DNA of 64,000 nucleotides from Echinicola rosea (GTDB lineage: Bacteria > Bacteroidota > Bacteroidia > Cytophagales > Cyclobacteriaceae). The DNA is taken from positions 5,508,001 to 5,572,000 of the forward strand of contig NZ_CP040106.1 of assembly GCF_005281475.1 (NCBI RefSeq), written 5' to 3'. The translations under genes were made by a program, and so were the position numbers. Under the pieces are notes generated by a model that was given only the letters and a program-made list of their open reading frames with translations, ran no database searches and was not told where the DNA came from. This document shows, piece after piece, positions 10,555 to 19,687 of the stretch. The stretch's first letter is position 1. Every line of letters begins with the position of its first letter.

Positions 10555-10711
10555 AGAAACAAAATTCCATATAACTGGATTAAAACCGGGAAAATTAATT
10601 TTAGCATTAATTTAACTACCCCATTGCTATACTCGTTCCAAGCTTATACAATTCACGATGTTCCCAATAATATTTTATTTGGATATCTCATAATTAACCA
10701 CTGCACCCCGT

Positions 10712-11359
10712 AAAAAAAAGAGCCCTAAAGCCCTCCCATATCAGCAAATGAATAGTACCCTTCTGCGGTCAATATGATATGGTCCATAACCGGCAAATCC
10801 AACAATTTACCAGCCTTGACCATTTTCTCGGTAAGGCGGTTGTCCTGGTCACTGGGGCGAAAGGTTCCGGAAGGATGGTTGTGGGCAAGGATGATTCCCG
10901 ATGCCGACGCCTTCATGGCCGCTGCAAAGATCACTTTCAGGTCCACCACGGTACCGCAGGTTCCACCGGACGAGGCGTTGACAATGCCCAGCACACGGTT
11001 TGCCCTGTTGAGCAATATCACCTTGAACTCTTCGATGAATTCCAATTTGGATTCGTCCCAATTGGCCCTGAGCACTTTGGCTGCACTTTGGGAGGAAACA
11101 ATCTGCGGCTTATCTGACATCTTGGAATTGGGGCGGTAGCTTAAGGTAATTTCGGCTACTTGGCTGAGGACGGTGTTCTTGTTGGTATCCATAACATTTC
11201 ATTTTAAGGTTAGAAATTAATTATGGAAGGCCTACAGCTTGAGGGCAAACAAGGCCAAGTGGCAACGGAATAAAGGAGGGGACAGCGGGAAGTCCTGTGT
11301 TTATGCCGTAAGCTCATGGCCGCCCCTGCAGGCCGAAAGCTAACTTTGTGGAGTGATTA
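10712..11359 (-). repeat. Direct repeat copy 1 (RadC block, about 650 bp)
   Basis: This block covers the radC-like gene and about 165 bp upstream of it, ending at GTGGAGTGATTA (11359). It recurs in the same orientation and almost unchanged at 52073-52721. Similarity stops abruptly on both sides. The upstream non-coding part is as conserved as the gene, so a promoter or leader probably travels with it. Confidence 0.92.
10725..11192 (-). CDS. radC: RadC-like JAB/MPN-domain protein, copy 1
   Basis: A 155-residue JAB-domain protein of the type carried by Bacteroidota conjugative elements and islands; shorter than chromosomal RadC (about 220-230) because the N-terminal helix-hairpin-helix domain is missing. 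The JAMM metal site is visible: Glu in EEFKVILLN, HNHPSG, Ser and Asp in RPSDQD. The biochemical role of the family is unproven; despite the name, a DNA-repair role is doubtful. It differs from the copy at 52086-52553 at only four residues (three within the first five, plus Phe/Leu in the HPSGTxRP loop). The AT-rich stretch upstream (AATTAATTTCTAACC) may be its promoter and leader. Confidence 0.93.
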   Translation of the reverse strand: MDTNKNTVLSQVAEITLSYRPNSKMSDKPQIVSSQSAAKVLRANWDESKLEFIEEFKVILLNRANRVLGIVNASSGGTCGTVVDLKVIFAAAMKASASGIILAHNHPSGTFRPSDQDNRLTEKMVKAGKLLDLPVMDHIILTAEGYYSFADMGGL

Positions 11360-11536
11360 GGTATTACACCCCTAATGGTTGATTTGGTGAGTTCACTGAT
11401 CAATATCCCTAAAAAATTTGGACAGTACCAATCGACCCTTCCCGTTATTTGAAAAAAATTTCGGGGAAGTTATAAAGCCCTACCCCAAAATAGCCCATAT
11501 CAATTCCATATAAAAACTACAGTATTATTCTCTTTA
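11193..11536. other. Intergenic: RadC upstream block, then end of glycan block A
   Basis: Bases 11193-11359 belong to the repeated RadC block. The remaining 177 bases are AT-rich 3' sequence downstream of the esterase. An imperfect hairpin (CTTCCCG ... CGGGGAAG, around 11439-11470) could be a weak terminator. No gene is seen. Confidence 0.5.
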
Positions 11537-13495
11537 TTAATGTCCATCTGGCAAATTTCCCGCCGTAATTCCCTTCCAATCATCTGACCTAAAAGGAGAG
11601 GCCAAAAGCCCATCACTGTTGACCAAATTTATCTCAATGGGATTATTTGCCCACCCATACCGAACCGCAACAGGATTTTCTACTTGGTCACTCCAAACGA
11701 TCACCTTTTCTCCCGATATATAGGCCTGGGCCCAAACAAACTCCTTATCCTCTCCCGCCACTGCAAAGCCCTTTACATAACCATATTTACTACCATCCTG
11801 TGTAGAAAGCCCACTTCCTATGTGAGTGAAGCTAAGTACCATTTGGTTTCCTTGCCTCTCCATTTTTTCAAAAACCGGCCCACTAGCCAGGACATCTTTC
11901 CCATAGGCAACATGCAATGCAGAATGTGCCAAACGGATCCCTACGTCTTTCTTATTCCTGGGATGAATATCATTGGCCTCACCTATATCAGTTATTACAG
12001 CCTGACCGGTTTTGGGTAAAGCAAGTGCCATGTTCTGCGCTTCCCTTAGCTCTGCCCATTCGCTTTCAGACGGTACTACTTCGACCGCCATAAAACTGGC
12101 CAATTGCACCCATAAAAAAGGAAACTCATCTCCCCATTGACCTCTCCAATCTTGGATCATATTGGGAAACAACTTCCGGTATCTATACGCTTCTCCAGCG
12201 TTGTTTTCACCTTGGTACCAAATCACCCCTTTTATTCCAAAACCTACCAAAGGGTGTATCATGCCATTGTACAACAATGAGGCAAATGAGTTTGGTCCTG
12301 TTCCCCATTTTGAAAACCCATATCCTGAACTGGTCACCGAGGGCTTATAGTCCCATTCTCCTGCCAATGGATAATTTTTATCACCAACTTTCAGATAGAC
12401 ATCTTCCGGTTCCCCATTGATACCTCCCACGGAAGAATTGTCTTTCACACTCACCATAATGGTATTTTCACCTGCTCTTAAAATACCGGGAGCAATTTTA
12501 TAATTTCTGTTCGCCATCCAAAAATCAGTCGCTCCCACCTTTGTTCCGTTTACCCACGTGATGTCTGCATCATCTATTGGCCCAAGGTTGAGCTCTCCGG
12601 GCATTCCTTCTGTCCCTTTTGGCAGTTCCACTTTCTTGCGGAACCAAATGATCCCATCCTCATCTTTGAATTCCCCATCCCAACTTTTGGGAACCCTCAT
12701 TTTTTTCCAGCCTTTCAGCTTGGTCTCCGGGTCATACCATTTCTCTTTTATGGCCGGATCGTTTTCAAGGGATTGCTTAAACTGATCAAGATCTTCAGTA
12801 GCATAGCCCAATGCTTTTTCTACTGACTGCCCAGCATATTTAGCATATTCCTCATTGTTCATGGATGCTTTCCAGCTTGTCCAAGTCTCTATATCTGTCC
12901 CTCCCCAAGACGAGTTGATCAGTCCAATTGGAACATCCAAATCTGCCTGCAATTTTTTCCCAAAAAAATAACCGACCGCAGAAAAGTTGGCGGTGGTCGC
13001 TGGTCCGCATTCTTGCCAACTACTTTCTTCTATATCATATGTTTCACTGGTTTGAATGGTTTTGGGCACATTCAACAACCTAATATTTGAATTTTTGGAT
13101 TGCCGGATTTCCTCCTTCCCAGTAAGATCACCATTTAAGCCAAACTCCATATTGGACTGCCCGCTACATAGCCATACATCCCCGATCAATATATTTTTGA
13201 GTACAATATTGTTCCGATTTCCTTTAATGGACATTTCAAAAGGTCCGCCATAAACCATTGCTGGCAAGGAAACACGCCACATCCCGTCCTTTCCAGTTAC
13301 TACTTGCCTTTCTACCCCATTGAAACGGACGGTCACCTTCTCTTTCGGACTGGCTTTTCCCCAGATTTTTATGGCCTTATCGCGCTGCAACACCATATTG
13401 TCCGAAAAGAAATGAGGCAAACTGACCGTTGCATGAGCCAGCATCGTAACAAATAAAAATCCGATGGCCAATAAGGGTTTAAGGTAATTTTTCAT
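11537..13495 (-). CDS. Sialate O-acetylesterase-like SGNH hydrolase with inserted beta domain
   Basis: A 652-residue secreted esterase expected to remove acetyl groups from glycans. It has a signal peptide ending MLAHA, then the family pattern: FFSDNMVLQR near the start, GDVWLCSGQSNMEF with the nucleophile Ser114, VIWYQGENN, and the catalytic Asp509-x-His511 in NDIHPRNK. Between the two halves of the catalytic domain (about residues 255-400) lies a galactose-binding-like beta domain (WFRKKVELPKG, VNGTKVG, GENTIMVSVKD), which the second esterase in this window lacks. It follows the GH2 gene by 87 bp and is probably co-transcribed with it. The name reflects homology; the true acyl substrate may not be sialic acid. 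Confidence 0.9.
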   Translation of the reverse strand: MKNYLKPLLAIGFLFVTMLAHATVSLPHFFSDNMVLQRDKAIKIWGKASPKEKVTVRFNGVERQVVTGKDGMWRVSLPAMVYGGPFEMSIKGNRNNIVLKNILIGDVWLCSGQSNMEFGLNGDLTGKEEIRQSKNSNIRLLNVPKTIQTSETYDIEESSWQECGPATTANFSAVGYFFGKKLQADLDVPIGLINSSWGGTDIETWTSWKASMNNEEYAKYAGQSVEKALGYATEDLDQFKQSLENDPAIKEKWYDPETKLKGWKKMRVPKSWDGEFKDEDGIIWFRKKVELPKGTEGMPGELNLGPIDDADITWVNGTKVGATDFWMANRNYKIAPGILRAGENTIMVSVKDNSSVGGINGEPEDVYLKVGDKNYPLAGEWDYKPSVTSSGYGFSKWGTGPNSFASLLYNGMIHPLVGFGIKGVIWYQGENNAGEAYRYRKLFPNMIQDWRGQWGDEFPFLWVQLASFMAVEVVPSESEWAELREAQNMALALPKTGQAVITDIGEANDIHPRNKKDVGIRLAHSALHVAYGKDVLASGPVFEKMERQGNQMVLSFTHIGSGLSTQDGSKYGYVKGFAVAGEDKEFVWAQAYISGEKVIVWSDQVENPVAVRYGWANNPIEINLVNSDGLLASPFRSDDWKGITAGNLPDGH

Positions 13496-13582
13496 GATAA
13501 GGTAAATTAATACTATACTTAATTGGAATCATTTTCGCACTATTTCCTGAAGAAGCTCATTCTTAGAAAGGTAATAGCAAGA

Positions 13583-16500
13583 TTAAAAGGCAATCGAAAG
13601 CTTATTTTCTTCTTCGTGCCCATATTGTTTCAGCAATAAATCCACCCCTCCTTCCAAAAGCTCCTCATCTGCTTCAAAAGAAATCTTTCGCTCTTCACCA
13701 GGCATCAGTGTAAAATAATTTTCAGACATGATCACCGGCAGTACGCGTTCCTTGCTGATACTATTCACCAATCTCAACCGGTTCCCAAAAGCTACGGTTT
13801 CGGAAGTGTTTAGTATGGAAACCCAAAACTGCTTCCCATTTCTTTCCTCCAACTTACACGTTAGGTGAGCTGAAGGCAAGGTATTCAGCCCGGTATAATC
13901 CAGGTCTTTGACTCCATTCCTCCAATAGAAATTTTCGGACAATTTGTTTCCTTGGGAACCGGCCAGCTCCAACTTAATAAAATGAAGCGGTGAAAGCTCA
14001 TTTTTATTGCCATGCTCCCCATAGACTTCTATTTCATAAAGAGAGTAACCAAATTCTGTAGCCCTTTTGACACCGTTCACACGCACATATCGTGCTGTTA
14101 TGGGCTTTAAGGAGATATTTTCCGTTCCTCCCGTTCCCTCATTCGTTTGGTAAACGGTTTCCCAACTGACCGCATCATTGGAGACCAGTATCTCATAGGC
14201 TTTGGCATAGGCTTTCTCCCACTTCAGCAGCACATTTTCGACCAGCACTTCTTTTCCAAGGTCCACATACATCCACTGCTCGTCACCAAAAGCACTTTCC
14301 CATCGGCTCCCTGCTCCACCATCCACTGCCAAGGCTACTGTTTCATTCCCTGAAGAAGCCACTGCTTTTTTCCCATTCGCCATATTTCCAGGGTTGAAAT
14401 TGAGCGTAAAGGCTTCTGCTATATTACTGGATGATACATCCACTTGGGCTTCTTTTCCAAACTCGGGCAACACCTTTCCTTCAAGGTTATAAACAGTGGC
14501 TTTCACTGTTGCCCCCTTGAGGTCTTTTGAGGTTGTATTAATGGCTTTGACGCTGTTGCTGGAAGAGTTCCACTGGACATGTAGAGGTTCACTGGCCATT
14601 TTGGCTCCCCAATAGGCACCCGTGGCATCATAGTAATAATCATAGGTTTGCCACACAAAGGAAGGATAGGCTGACTGGCTCATCCAGATCAAAAGGCCAG
14701 AGGCATCCTGCCACATTTTATCGTTCCAAGCCTCGTACATACCCTTCATCACCTCTATATTTAAATATTGTGCTTTTTCAGCAAATTCTTCCAAACTGGA
14801 AGATGCTCCAAACTGTTGGTTAACGGCAGTTTTATAATTTACCGGATTGGCATTGGAGGCTTCCTTGCCAAAGAAATGCTTGTTCCATACATTGTCATCA
14901 TCTTCTTTTAGCTGCTCATCAGTAGGCAATGGCCACAGTTTGTCCTCTGGGATAAATAGTCGGATACTTTCATAATTGGGGAAAGTGGCAGTACCGATTT
15001 CCGTTCTGAGCCCATACCCACGGTCAGGGCCATAGGGATAGGCCGGATCGTTCCAGGCAAGGTTACTGCCGGAAGTTTCAAAATGATGCTTTGGAGGTTG
15101 ATTGCCCCACCATCCACTTCCTGACAGTCCGTCCTGATTGGAACTGGACTTGTACATCCTATCGTTATGGTCTTCCTGCGCCACGATGGTCCTCAGGTAG
15201 TTGTCCAATTCCGGCTTGGGATGGGTTTCATTTGCTCCACACCATAGGGCGATGCTTGGGTGGTTTCTTAGCCGCTTTACTTTGTCCAAGGCGTTTGCTT
15301 TAAAATCCTCATCATTGGCTACATCGTTATAGGCTACATATAGCCAAAAATCATCCCAGACCATAATTCCATGCTTGTCACAATAGGCATAAAACTCATC
15401 ATCGGTCACACAGCCGGTCCATAAACGAATCATATTATAGTTCATGTCCTTGTGCAGTTTGATCTTGGTTTCATACTCCTCGCCATGGCAGCGCAAAAGA
15501 TATTCACTCATTCCCCAGTTTCCTCCTTTTAAAAACAGTTTTTGCCCGTTAATATAGAAGGTCATCACTGGCCATCCTGCGGCATTTTTTTCAAACCTGT
15601 AATCATAGTCCTTTATCCCAAAAGTAATTTCTTTCTGATCGGAAATAACACCATCAACACTACAGGTCAGCTCACATGTGTACAGATTGGGCTCACCATA
15701 GCCATTTGGCCACCACAGTTTGGGATTATTGATTATCAATTCGGAAAAATCTTTTTTATCAATATGGATTTTCGAGGCAGCCCCAGGTTGTAGATCAATT
15801 TTCTTGGAGAATTGAATATTCCCTGGTTGAATGACACCCGAAATGTTGACTTCCCTTTTTGATGGGGAAGTATTTTTCAATGCCGAAGAAATGAAAAGAT
15901 ATGCTATGTCATTGGACTCCAACTGTGACCTAATCCAAGGATCTTCCATGGTCACGTCACCGGTTATTTTAAGATAGACATCACCGGTAATACCTGCTAA
16001 TCTCCCTGGAACATAGGGCATCCAATCCCATCCAGCTGCAGACAGATAAGTGGGACTGGCTGTTACGCCAAAACCTTCCTTGGACTCCCGTCTCTTTTTC
16101 TGGTCCGCATCTGTAATCAGTACGGCAATGGCATTTGGCCCGGTCCTATTCACCAAATCGGTCACATCATATTTGGTCCGTAACATTTGACCGCTGACAT
16201 CTTTGGTCGATGTCTGGGTTCCTGATAGTTTGGTGCCATTGAAATAAAAATCTGCATATCGGTTGGTATTATCAAAATGCAACCAAACCCGTTTCCCTTC
16301 TTGATAATCTCCTGGAAGGTTGAATTCGGTCCGGTACCAAAAAGGTCGGTTATATAATGCTTCATCCACTTGGTAAATATTATCCGAAAAATTGGGGTCC
16401 TTCTCCAATCCTGCTTCTACATAGGAGGTGAAAATGACTCCGGGAACCAAGCCTTTTACGTTATCCTCCATGCTATGGCCCGGAAGTGACAATTCAAATC

Positions 16501-16648
16501 CGGAAGCCACCTCTTCCTCTTGAGCTTTGATCTCCCATTTTATTTTTGGATTCGTACTGTTTAGGGACATCCTTGAAGTTTGGGCATAGGTACTATAACA
16601 ACACAGTAAAGTACAGCAAAGCCACCATGTAATTTTCAGCTTTTTCAT
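13583..16648 (-). CDS. Glycoside hydrolase family 2 exo-enzyme with an inserted CBM32-like domain
   Basis: A 1021-residue secreted GH2 (signal peptide to YSTYAQ). The sugar-binding jelly-roll (about 60-230), immunoglobulin-like domain and TIM barrel resemble exo-beta-mannosidase and exo-beta-glucosaminidase (FLKGGNWGMSEYLLRC; HPSIALWCGANETHPK). Glu474 in CGANE is the predicted acid/base and Glu550 in GLRTEIGT the predicted nucleophile. Around residues 750-880 an F5/8 type C (CBM32-like) domain interrupts the C-terminal beta region (VDGGAGSRWES, YVDLGKEV, GYSLYEIEVYGEH). In a mannose-oriented locus a beta-mannosidase role is plausible, but beta-glucosaminidase cannot be excluded. Two operator-like motifs lie upstream. 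Confidence 0.88.
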   Translation of the reverse strand: MKKLKITWWLCCTLLCCYSTYAQTSRMSLNSTNPKIKWEIKAQEEEVASGFELSLPGHSMEDNVKGLVPGVIFTSYVEAGLEKDPNFSDNIYQVDEALYNRPFWYRTEFNLPGDYQEGKRVWLHFDNTNRYADFYFNGTKLSGTQTSTKDVSGQMLRTKYDVTDLVNRTGPNAIAVLITDADQKKRRESKEGFGVTASPTYLSAAGWDWMPYVPGRLAGITGDVYLKITGDVTMEDPWIRSQLESNDIAYLFISSALKNTSPSKREVNISGVIQPGNIQFSKKIDLQPGAASKIHIDKKDFSELIINNPKLWWPNGYGEPNLYTCELTCSVDGVISDQKEITFGIKDYDYRFEKNAAGWPVMTFYINGQKLFLKGGNWGMSEYLLRCHGEEYETKIKLHKDMNYNMIRLWTGCVTDDEFYAYCDKHGIMVWDDFWLYVAYNDVANDEDFKANALDKVKRLRNHPSIALWCGANETHPKPELDNYLRTIVAQEDHNDRMYKSSSNQDGLSGSGWWGNQPPKHHFETSGSNLAWNDPAYPYGPDRGYGLRTEIGTATFPNYESIRLFIPEDKLWPLPTDEQLKEDDDNVWNKHFFGKEASNANPVNYKTAVNQQFGASSSLEEFAEKAQYLNIEVMKGMYEAWNDKMWQDASGLLIWMSQSAYPSFVWQTYDYYYDATGAYWGAKMASEPLHVQWNSSSNSVKAINTTSKDLKGATVKATVYNLEGKVLPEFGKEAQVDVSSSNIAEAFTLNFNPGNMANGKKAVASSGNETVALAVDGGAGSRWESAFGDEQWMYVDLGKEVLVENVLLKWEKAYAKAYEILVSNDAVSWETVYQTNEGTGGTENISLKPITARYVRVNGVKRATEFGYSLYEIEVYGEHGNKNELSPLHFIKLELAGSQGNKLSENFYWRNGVKDLDYTGLNTLPSAHLTCKLEERNGKQFWVSILNTSETVAFGNRLRLVNSISKERVLPVIMSENYFTLMPGEERKISFEADEELLEGGVDLLLKQYGHEEENKLSIAF

Positions 16649-16750
16649 TATTGCTATTTGGTATTTATGGATTTATTATTTTTTAAATTTTCTTGTTCAA
16701 TGATGTCAATCCTACCGGTATTTTGTGTCCTAATGATGACCCACCGTTAG

Positions 16751-16764
16751 TTAAACGATTTAGC
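16751..16764 (+). promoter_or_regulatory. Putative LacI-family operator, upstream of GH2 (proximal)
   Basis: TTAAACGATTTAGC. It fits the shared pseudo-palindrome centred on CG (ideal GCTAAAACGTTTTAGC) and lies 103 bp upstream of the GH2 start. Confidence 0.55.
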
Positions 16765-17008
16765 TTTTTAGTGAAAAAAAATCAAGTATCACAGCTTCCC
16801 ACAATAACTTGATCCAAATTATTCCATTCAAACTAAAGTTGCTCTCGGTCACTTTATAACTTCTAACAAATTGAGCACATCCTGCCATATATGCCATTGA
16901 TTACTGAACTATCAGGCAAAGACACCTTTTACTCACTCACCTAGCATACCTGATCTGTTATGGCCCATACTATTATTCACCTTAGTCTTGGGCCGATCGA
17001 TCCATAGA

Positions 17009-17022
17009 TTAAACGTTTTAGC
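17009..17022 (+). promoter_or_regulatory. Putative LacI-family operator, upstream of GH2 (distal)
   Basis: TTAAACGTTTTAGC. The site lies 258 bp from the proximal one, a spacing that would permit DNA looping. It is also just downstream of the MFS stop. Confidence 0.55.
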
Positions 17023-17154
17023 AATGTAATAAAAAGATTTGGAAATTTAATTATTGGAAAGGATATGGCACAAAATATTTGGTTTTTTGACGATGTGGCC
17101 ATGAATTCTGACCGCATTACCCAATATCATATCAAGTCCACTTCCAAAACCAAT

Positions 17155-18483
17155 TCAATATTTAATGAGTTTTCTTTCCAAGTCCTCCAAGGAAACACCT
17201 TTGGTCTCTGGCATGATGAAATGAGTAAATAAAAGCTGCAGCACCATAAGACCTGCAAACAATGCAAATACCATCCACGGAGCATAGGAATTGATCAATA
17301 CAGCTCCAAACAGGGCAATTACAGCGGCAAATACATTTAGTAAACCTGATCCCCAAGCCTGCCCAAAAGACCTTACTTCATTTGGAAAAATCTCTGACAA
17401 AAACACCCATATTACCGCTCCCTGCCCGACAGCGTGAGAAGCTATAAACATGAGCATGAACACCAATTTGAATGTAGCCGGCATGGAAAAATAAAACCCG
17501 TAGGCGATAAACAGCAAACTGATTATATAGCCCACTGAGCCTATGTACATAAGAAGTTTCCTTCCTACCCTATCTATCAAATAGATTCCCATAAGTGTAA
17601 AAACCAAATTAACCAATCCAACAGAAACAGAACTGAGAAGTGAATCAGTAGTGGCGAGGCCTGCCTTTTCCAATATTTCGGGAGCGTAGAACAAGACAAA
17701 ACTGATACCCGAAAATTGATTAAAAAAGGCCATCAAAAAGGATATCTTCAATACTTTATGATACTTGCCTGAAAACAGGCTTACGCTGGATTTATTACCA
17801 TTACCAGAAATTAAATTCATTTGATCAAGGGTCTCGTTTGCTTCGCTTTCCGACATGGACATTTTTAAAATCCGCTTACCGTCTTCCTGTTTGTTCTGAT
17901 TTACAATCAGCCACCTTGGGCTCTCAGGTACAAGGGGAATAAAAGCAGTAAAGAACAAGGCAGGAACAAATTCTATTCCCAACATCCAGCGCCAATCATT
18001 TTCCCCTCCATATAAAGACAATAGGTAATTGGATAAAAAAGCCATCAAAATCCCAAAAACAATATTAAACTGAAACAGCATGCCCAACTTCCCCCTGTCC
18101 TGGGCTGCAGCTATCTCTGAAATATAGGCAGGAGCAGCAATGGAACCTACCCCAGCTCCCAGTCCTCCAATAAATCGAAAAAAAGAAAATGAATAAGGGT
18201 CATTTACCAGGGCAGAACCAATGGCCGAAACGGTAAAAAAAACACCCACCCAAAGCACGGTAGACTTTCTCCCCAGGCTTTCCGTAGGGTAGCCTCCAAG
18301 TAGGGCACCCGCCACCGTTCCCCAAAGCGAAACGGAAACAATGAAAGTACCATGAAACCAATCCGAACTTTCCCAAAGGTTTTTGAGCGGGAGATTCACT
18401 CCTGAAATAACCACTGAATCAAAACCAAATAGAAAACCTACCGACGACACAATAAATGCGTAACGCAACAATTTGTTTTTCAT
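17155..18483 (-). CDS. MFS sugar porter (12-TM)
   Basis: A 442-residue inner-membrane sugar:H+ symporter-type protein of the MFS sugar porter family. Signature motifs are visible: LGRKS in the first cytoplasmic loop, GGLGAGVGSIAAPAYISEIA, the central PESPRWLI, DRVGRKL in the second half, and PETKGVSLEDLE at the C-terminus. It is the last gene of block B, 35 bp after lacI. It would carry a monosaccharide, presumably mannose or another end product of the locus, from periplasm to cytoplasm for the ROK kinase. Substrate is inferred from context only. Confidence 0.93.
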   Translation of the reverse strand: MKNKLLRYAFIVSSVGFLFGFDSVVISGVNLPLKNLWESSDWFHGTFIVSVSLWGTVAGALLGGYPTESLGRKSTVLWVGVFFTVSAIGSALVNDPYSFSFFRFIGGLGAGVGSIAAPAYISEIAAAQDRGKLGMLFQFNIVFGILMAFLSNYLLSLYGGENDWRWMLGIEFVPALFFTAFIPLVPESPRWLIVNQNKQEDGKRILKMSMSESEANETLDQMNLISGNGNKSSVSLFSGKYHKVLKISFLMAFFNQFSGISFVLFYAPEILEKAGLATTDSLLSSVSVGLVNLVFTLMGIYLIDRVGRKLLMYIGSVGYIISLLFIAYGFYFSMPATFKLVFMLMFIASHAVGQGAVIWVFLSEIFPNEVRSFGQAWGSGLLNVFAAVIALFGAVLINSYAPWMVFALFAGLMVLQLLFTHFIMPETKGVSLEDLERKLIKY

Positions 18484-18518
18484 AGGACAAAATAAAGGTT
18501 CGTGATCCCCATTCTATA

Positions 18519-19556
18519 CTAAGATTTATCTTTTACAACTCTTTCGGTCGAACCTCTCAAGATCAAGGTCGTAGCCAAAGAAACCATGCGGTTGACCTTT
18601 TGCTTGTCATTATGTCCCAATCTATCCAATAGGGTATCAATAGCTGTCTGGGAAATTTCTTCTATAGGCTGAGCAATGGCTGAAATTCCCGGTTTATAAA
18701 TCCTGAAAAGATCATGATCATCGAATGACACAACAGCCAGGTCTTCAGGAATCCTCAAACCCAAATTTCCTATGGCCTCCAGCCCACTGATCCCTAAATA
18801 ATTGGTCCCAAACAACATTGCATCAAAATCCTGGTAATTATTAAGAATATCAGAGATTTCCTTCACATATTCGGAATGCTCTACACGAAATGGGAGAGGA
18901 AAAACATGGGCCTCCAATCCATTATCTTCCATCGCTTCCTTATAACCAATAATTCGATCTTCTTTCTCGGGTTTGTCAAGTGCCAGCGCAATAAAGGCAA
19001 TCTTTTTAAATCCCTCCTTGACCAAATGGGTTACGGTATTATACATCCCTTCTTCGTTATTGACCATGACCACATCGGCAGACATATTTCGAAACTTCCG
19101 GTCCAACAGCACCACATCCATCCCCTTTTCCACCAAATCCCTGATATCCTCTTCCATCCCCATGGTAGGCGCGATAATACATCCGTCCACTCCTAAAGTT
19201 TGGAACATGGTCAAAAACTCTTTGGCCCGCTCACTATCATTTTCCGTACTACAGTAAACTATCTTATAGCCATTATGATGTGCTTTTTCCTCAATCTTCT
19301 TGGCAATACTGGCAAAAAATGGATTGGAAATATCCTCGACCATAAGGCCGATGATATTTGTTTTTCCTGTCCTCAGCCCCTTGGCTACCATATTGGGAAT
19401 ATACCCTTCTTCCTTAACTTTCTTCAATACCCTGGCTACCAGTTTATCACTGATCCGCTTTTCCTTGGCCTTGCCATTGAGTATAAATGAAATCGTGGTC
19501 GTGGATATATTGAGTTGTTTTGCTATGTCACTAATGGACACCTTGCTTCTGGCCAT
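18519..19556 (-). CDS. LacI-family transcriptional regulator
   Basis: A 345-residue regulator: N-terminal LacI HTH (SISDIAKQLNISTTTISFILNGK, hinge region NMVAKGLRTGKT) and a periplasmic-binding-protein-like effector domain (IIGLMVEDISNPFFASI, VVSFDDHDLFRIYKPGISAIAQP). It sits inside the glycan operon between the sulfatase and the MFS porter, so it likely senses a free sugar or sugar phosphate produced by the pathway. Its predicted operator is the CG-centred motif found twice in the upstream region of each of the three glycan blocks. Whether it represses or activates cannot be read from sequence, though one site immediately follows a -7 element, which favours repression there. Confidence 0.94.
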   Translation of the reverse strand: MARSKVSISDIAKQLNISTTTISFILNGKAKEKRISDKLVARVLKKVKEEGYIPNMVAKGLRTGKTNIIGLMVEDISNPFFASIAKKIEEKAHHNGYKIVYCSTENDSERAKEFLTMFQTLGVDGCIIAPTMGMEEDIRDLVEKGMDVVLLDRKFRNMSADVVMVNNEEGMYNTVTHLVKEGFKKIAFIALALDKPEKEDRIIGYKEAMEDNGLEAHVFPLPFRVEHSEYVKEISDILNNYQDFDAMLFGTNYLGISGLEAIGNLGLRIPEDLAVVSFDDHDLFRIYKPGISAIAQPIEEISQTAIDTLLDRLGHNDKQKVNRMVSLATTLILRGSTERVVKDKS

Positions 19557-19687
19557 GGCATTTTGAATTAAACTTAAAATTATCTAAAAAAAATTAAATT
19601 AACCCTTATAAATAAATTTTAAACGCCTATACAAACTTCCATATAACGTGTAATTGGGACGAAATATCAATCCTTGCATTATCAGCC

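Larger units (their letters stand above)
16649..17154. other. Intergenic region upstream of block A, with two operator-like sites
   Basis: This 506-bp AT-rich stretch separates the MFS stop from the GH2 start. It contains two copies of the CG-centred motif (16751-16764 and 17009-17022) and a near-consensus -7 element on the minus strand (TAGGATTG, 16707-16714). No ORF is supported. Confidence 0.6.

Noticed and set aside
10725..11192. Housekeeping DNA-repair RadC
   Set aside because: Too short (no N-terminal HhH domain), duplicated and linked to a conjugative region; treated as an element-borne JAB protein.
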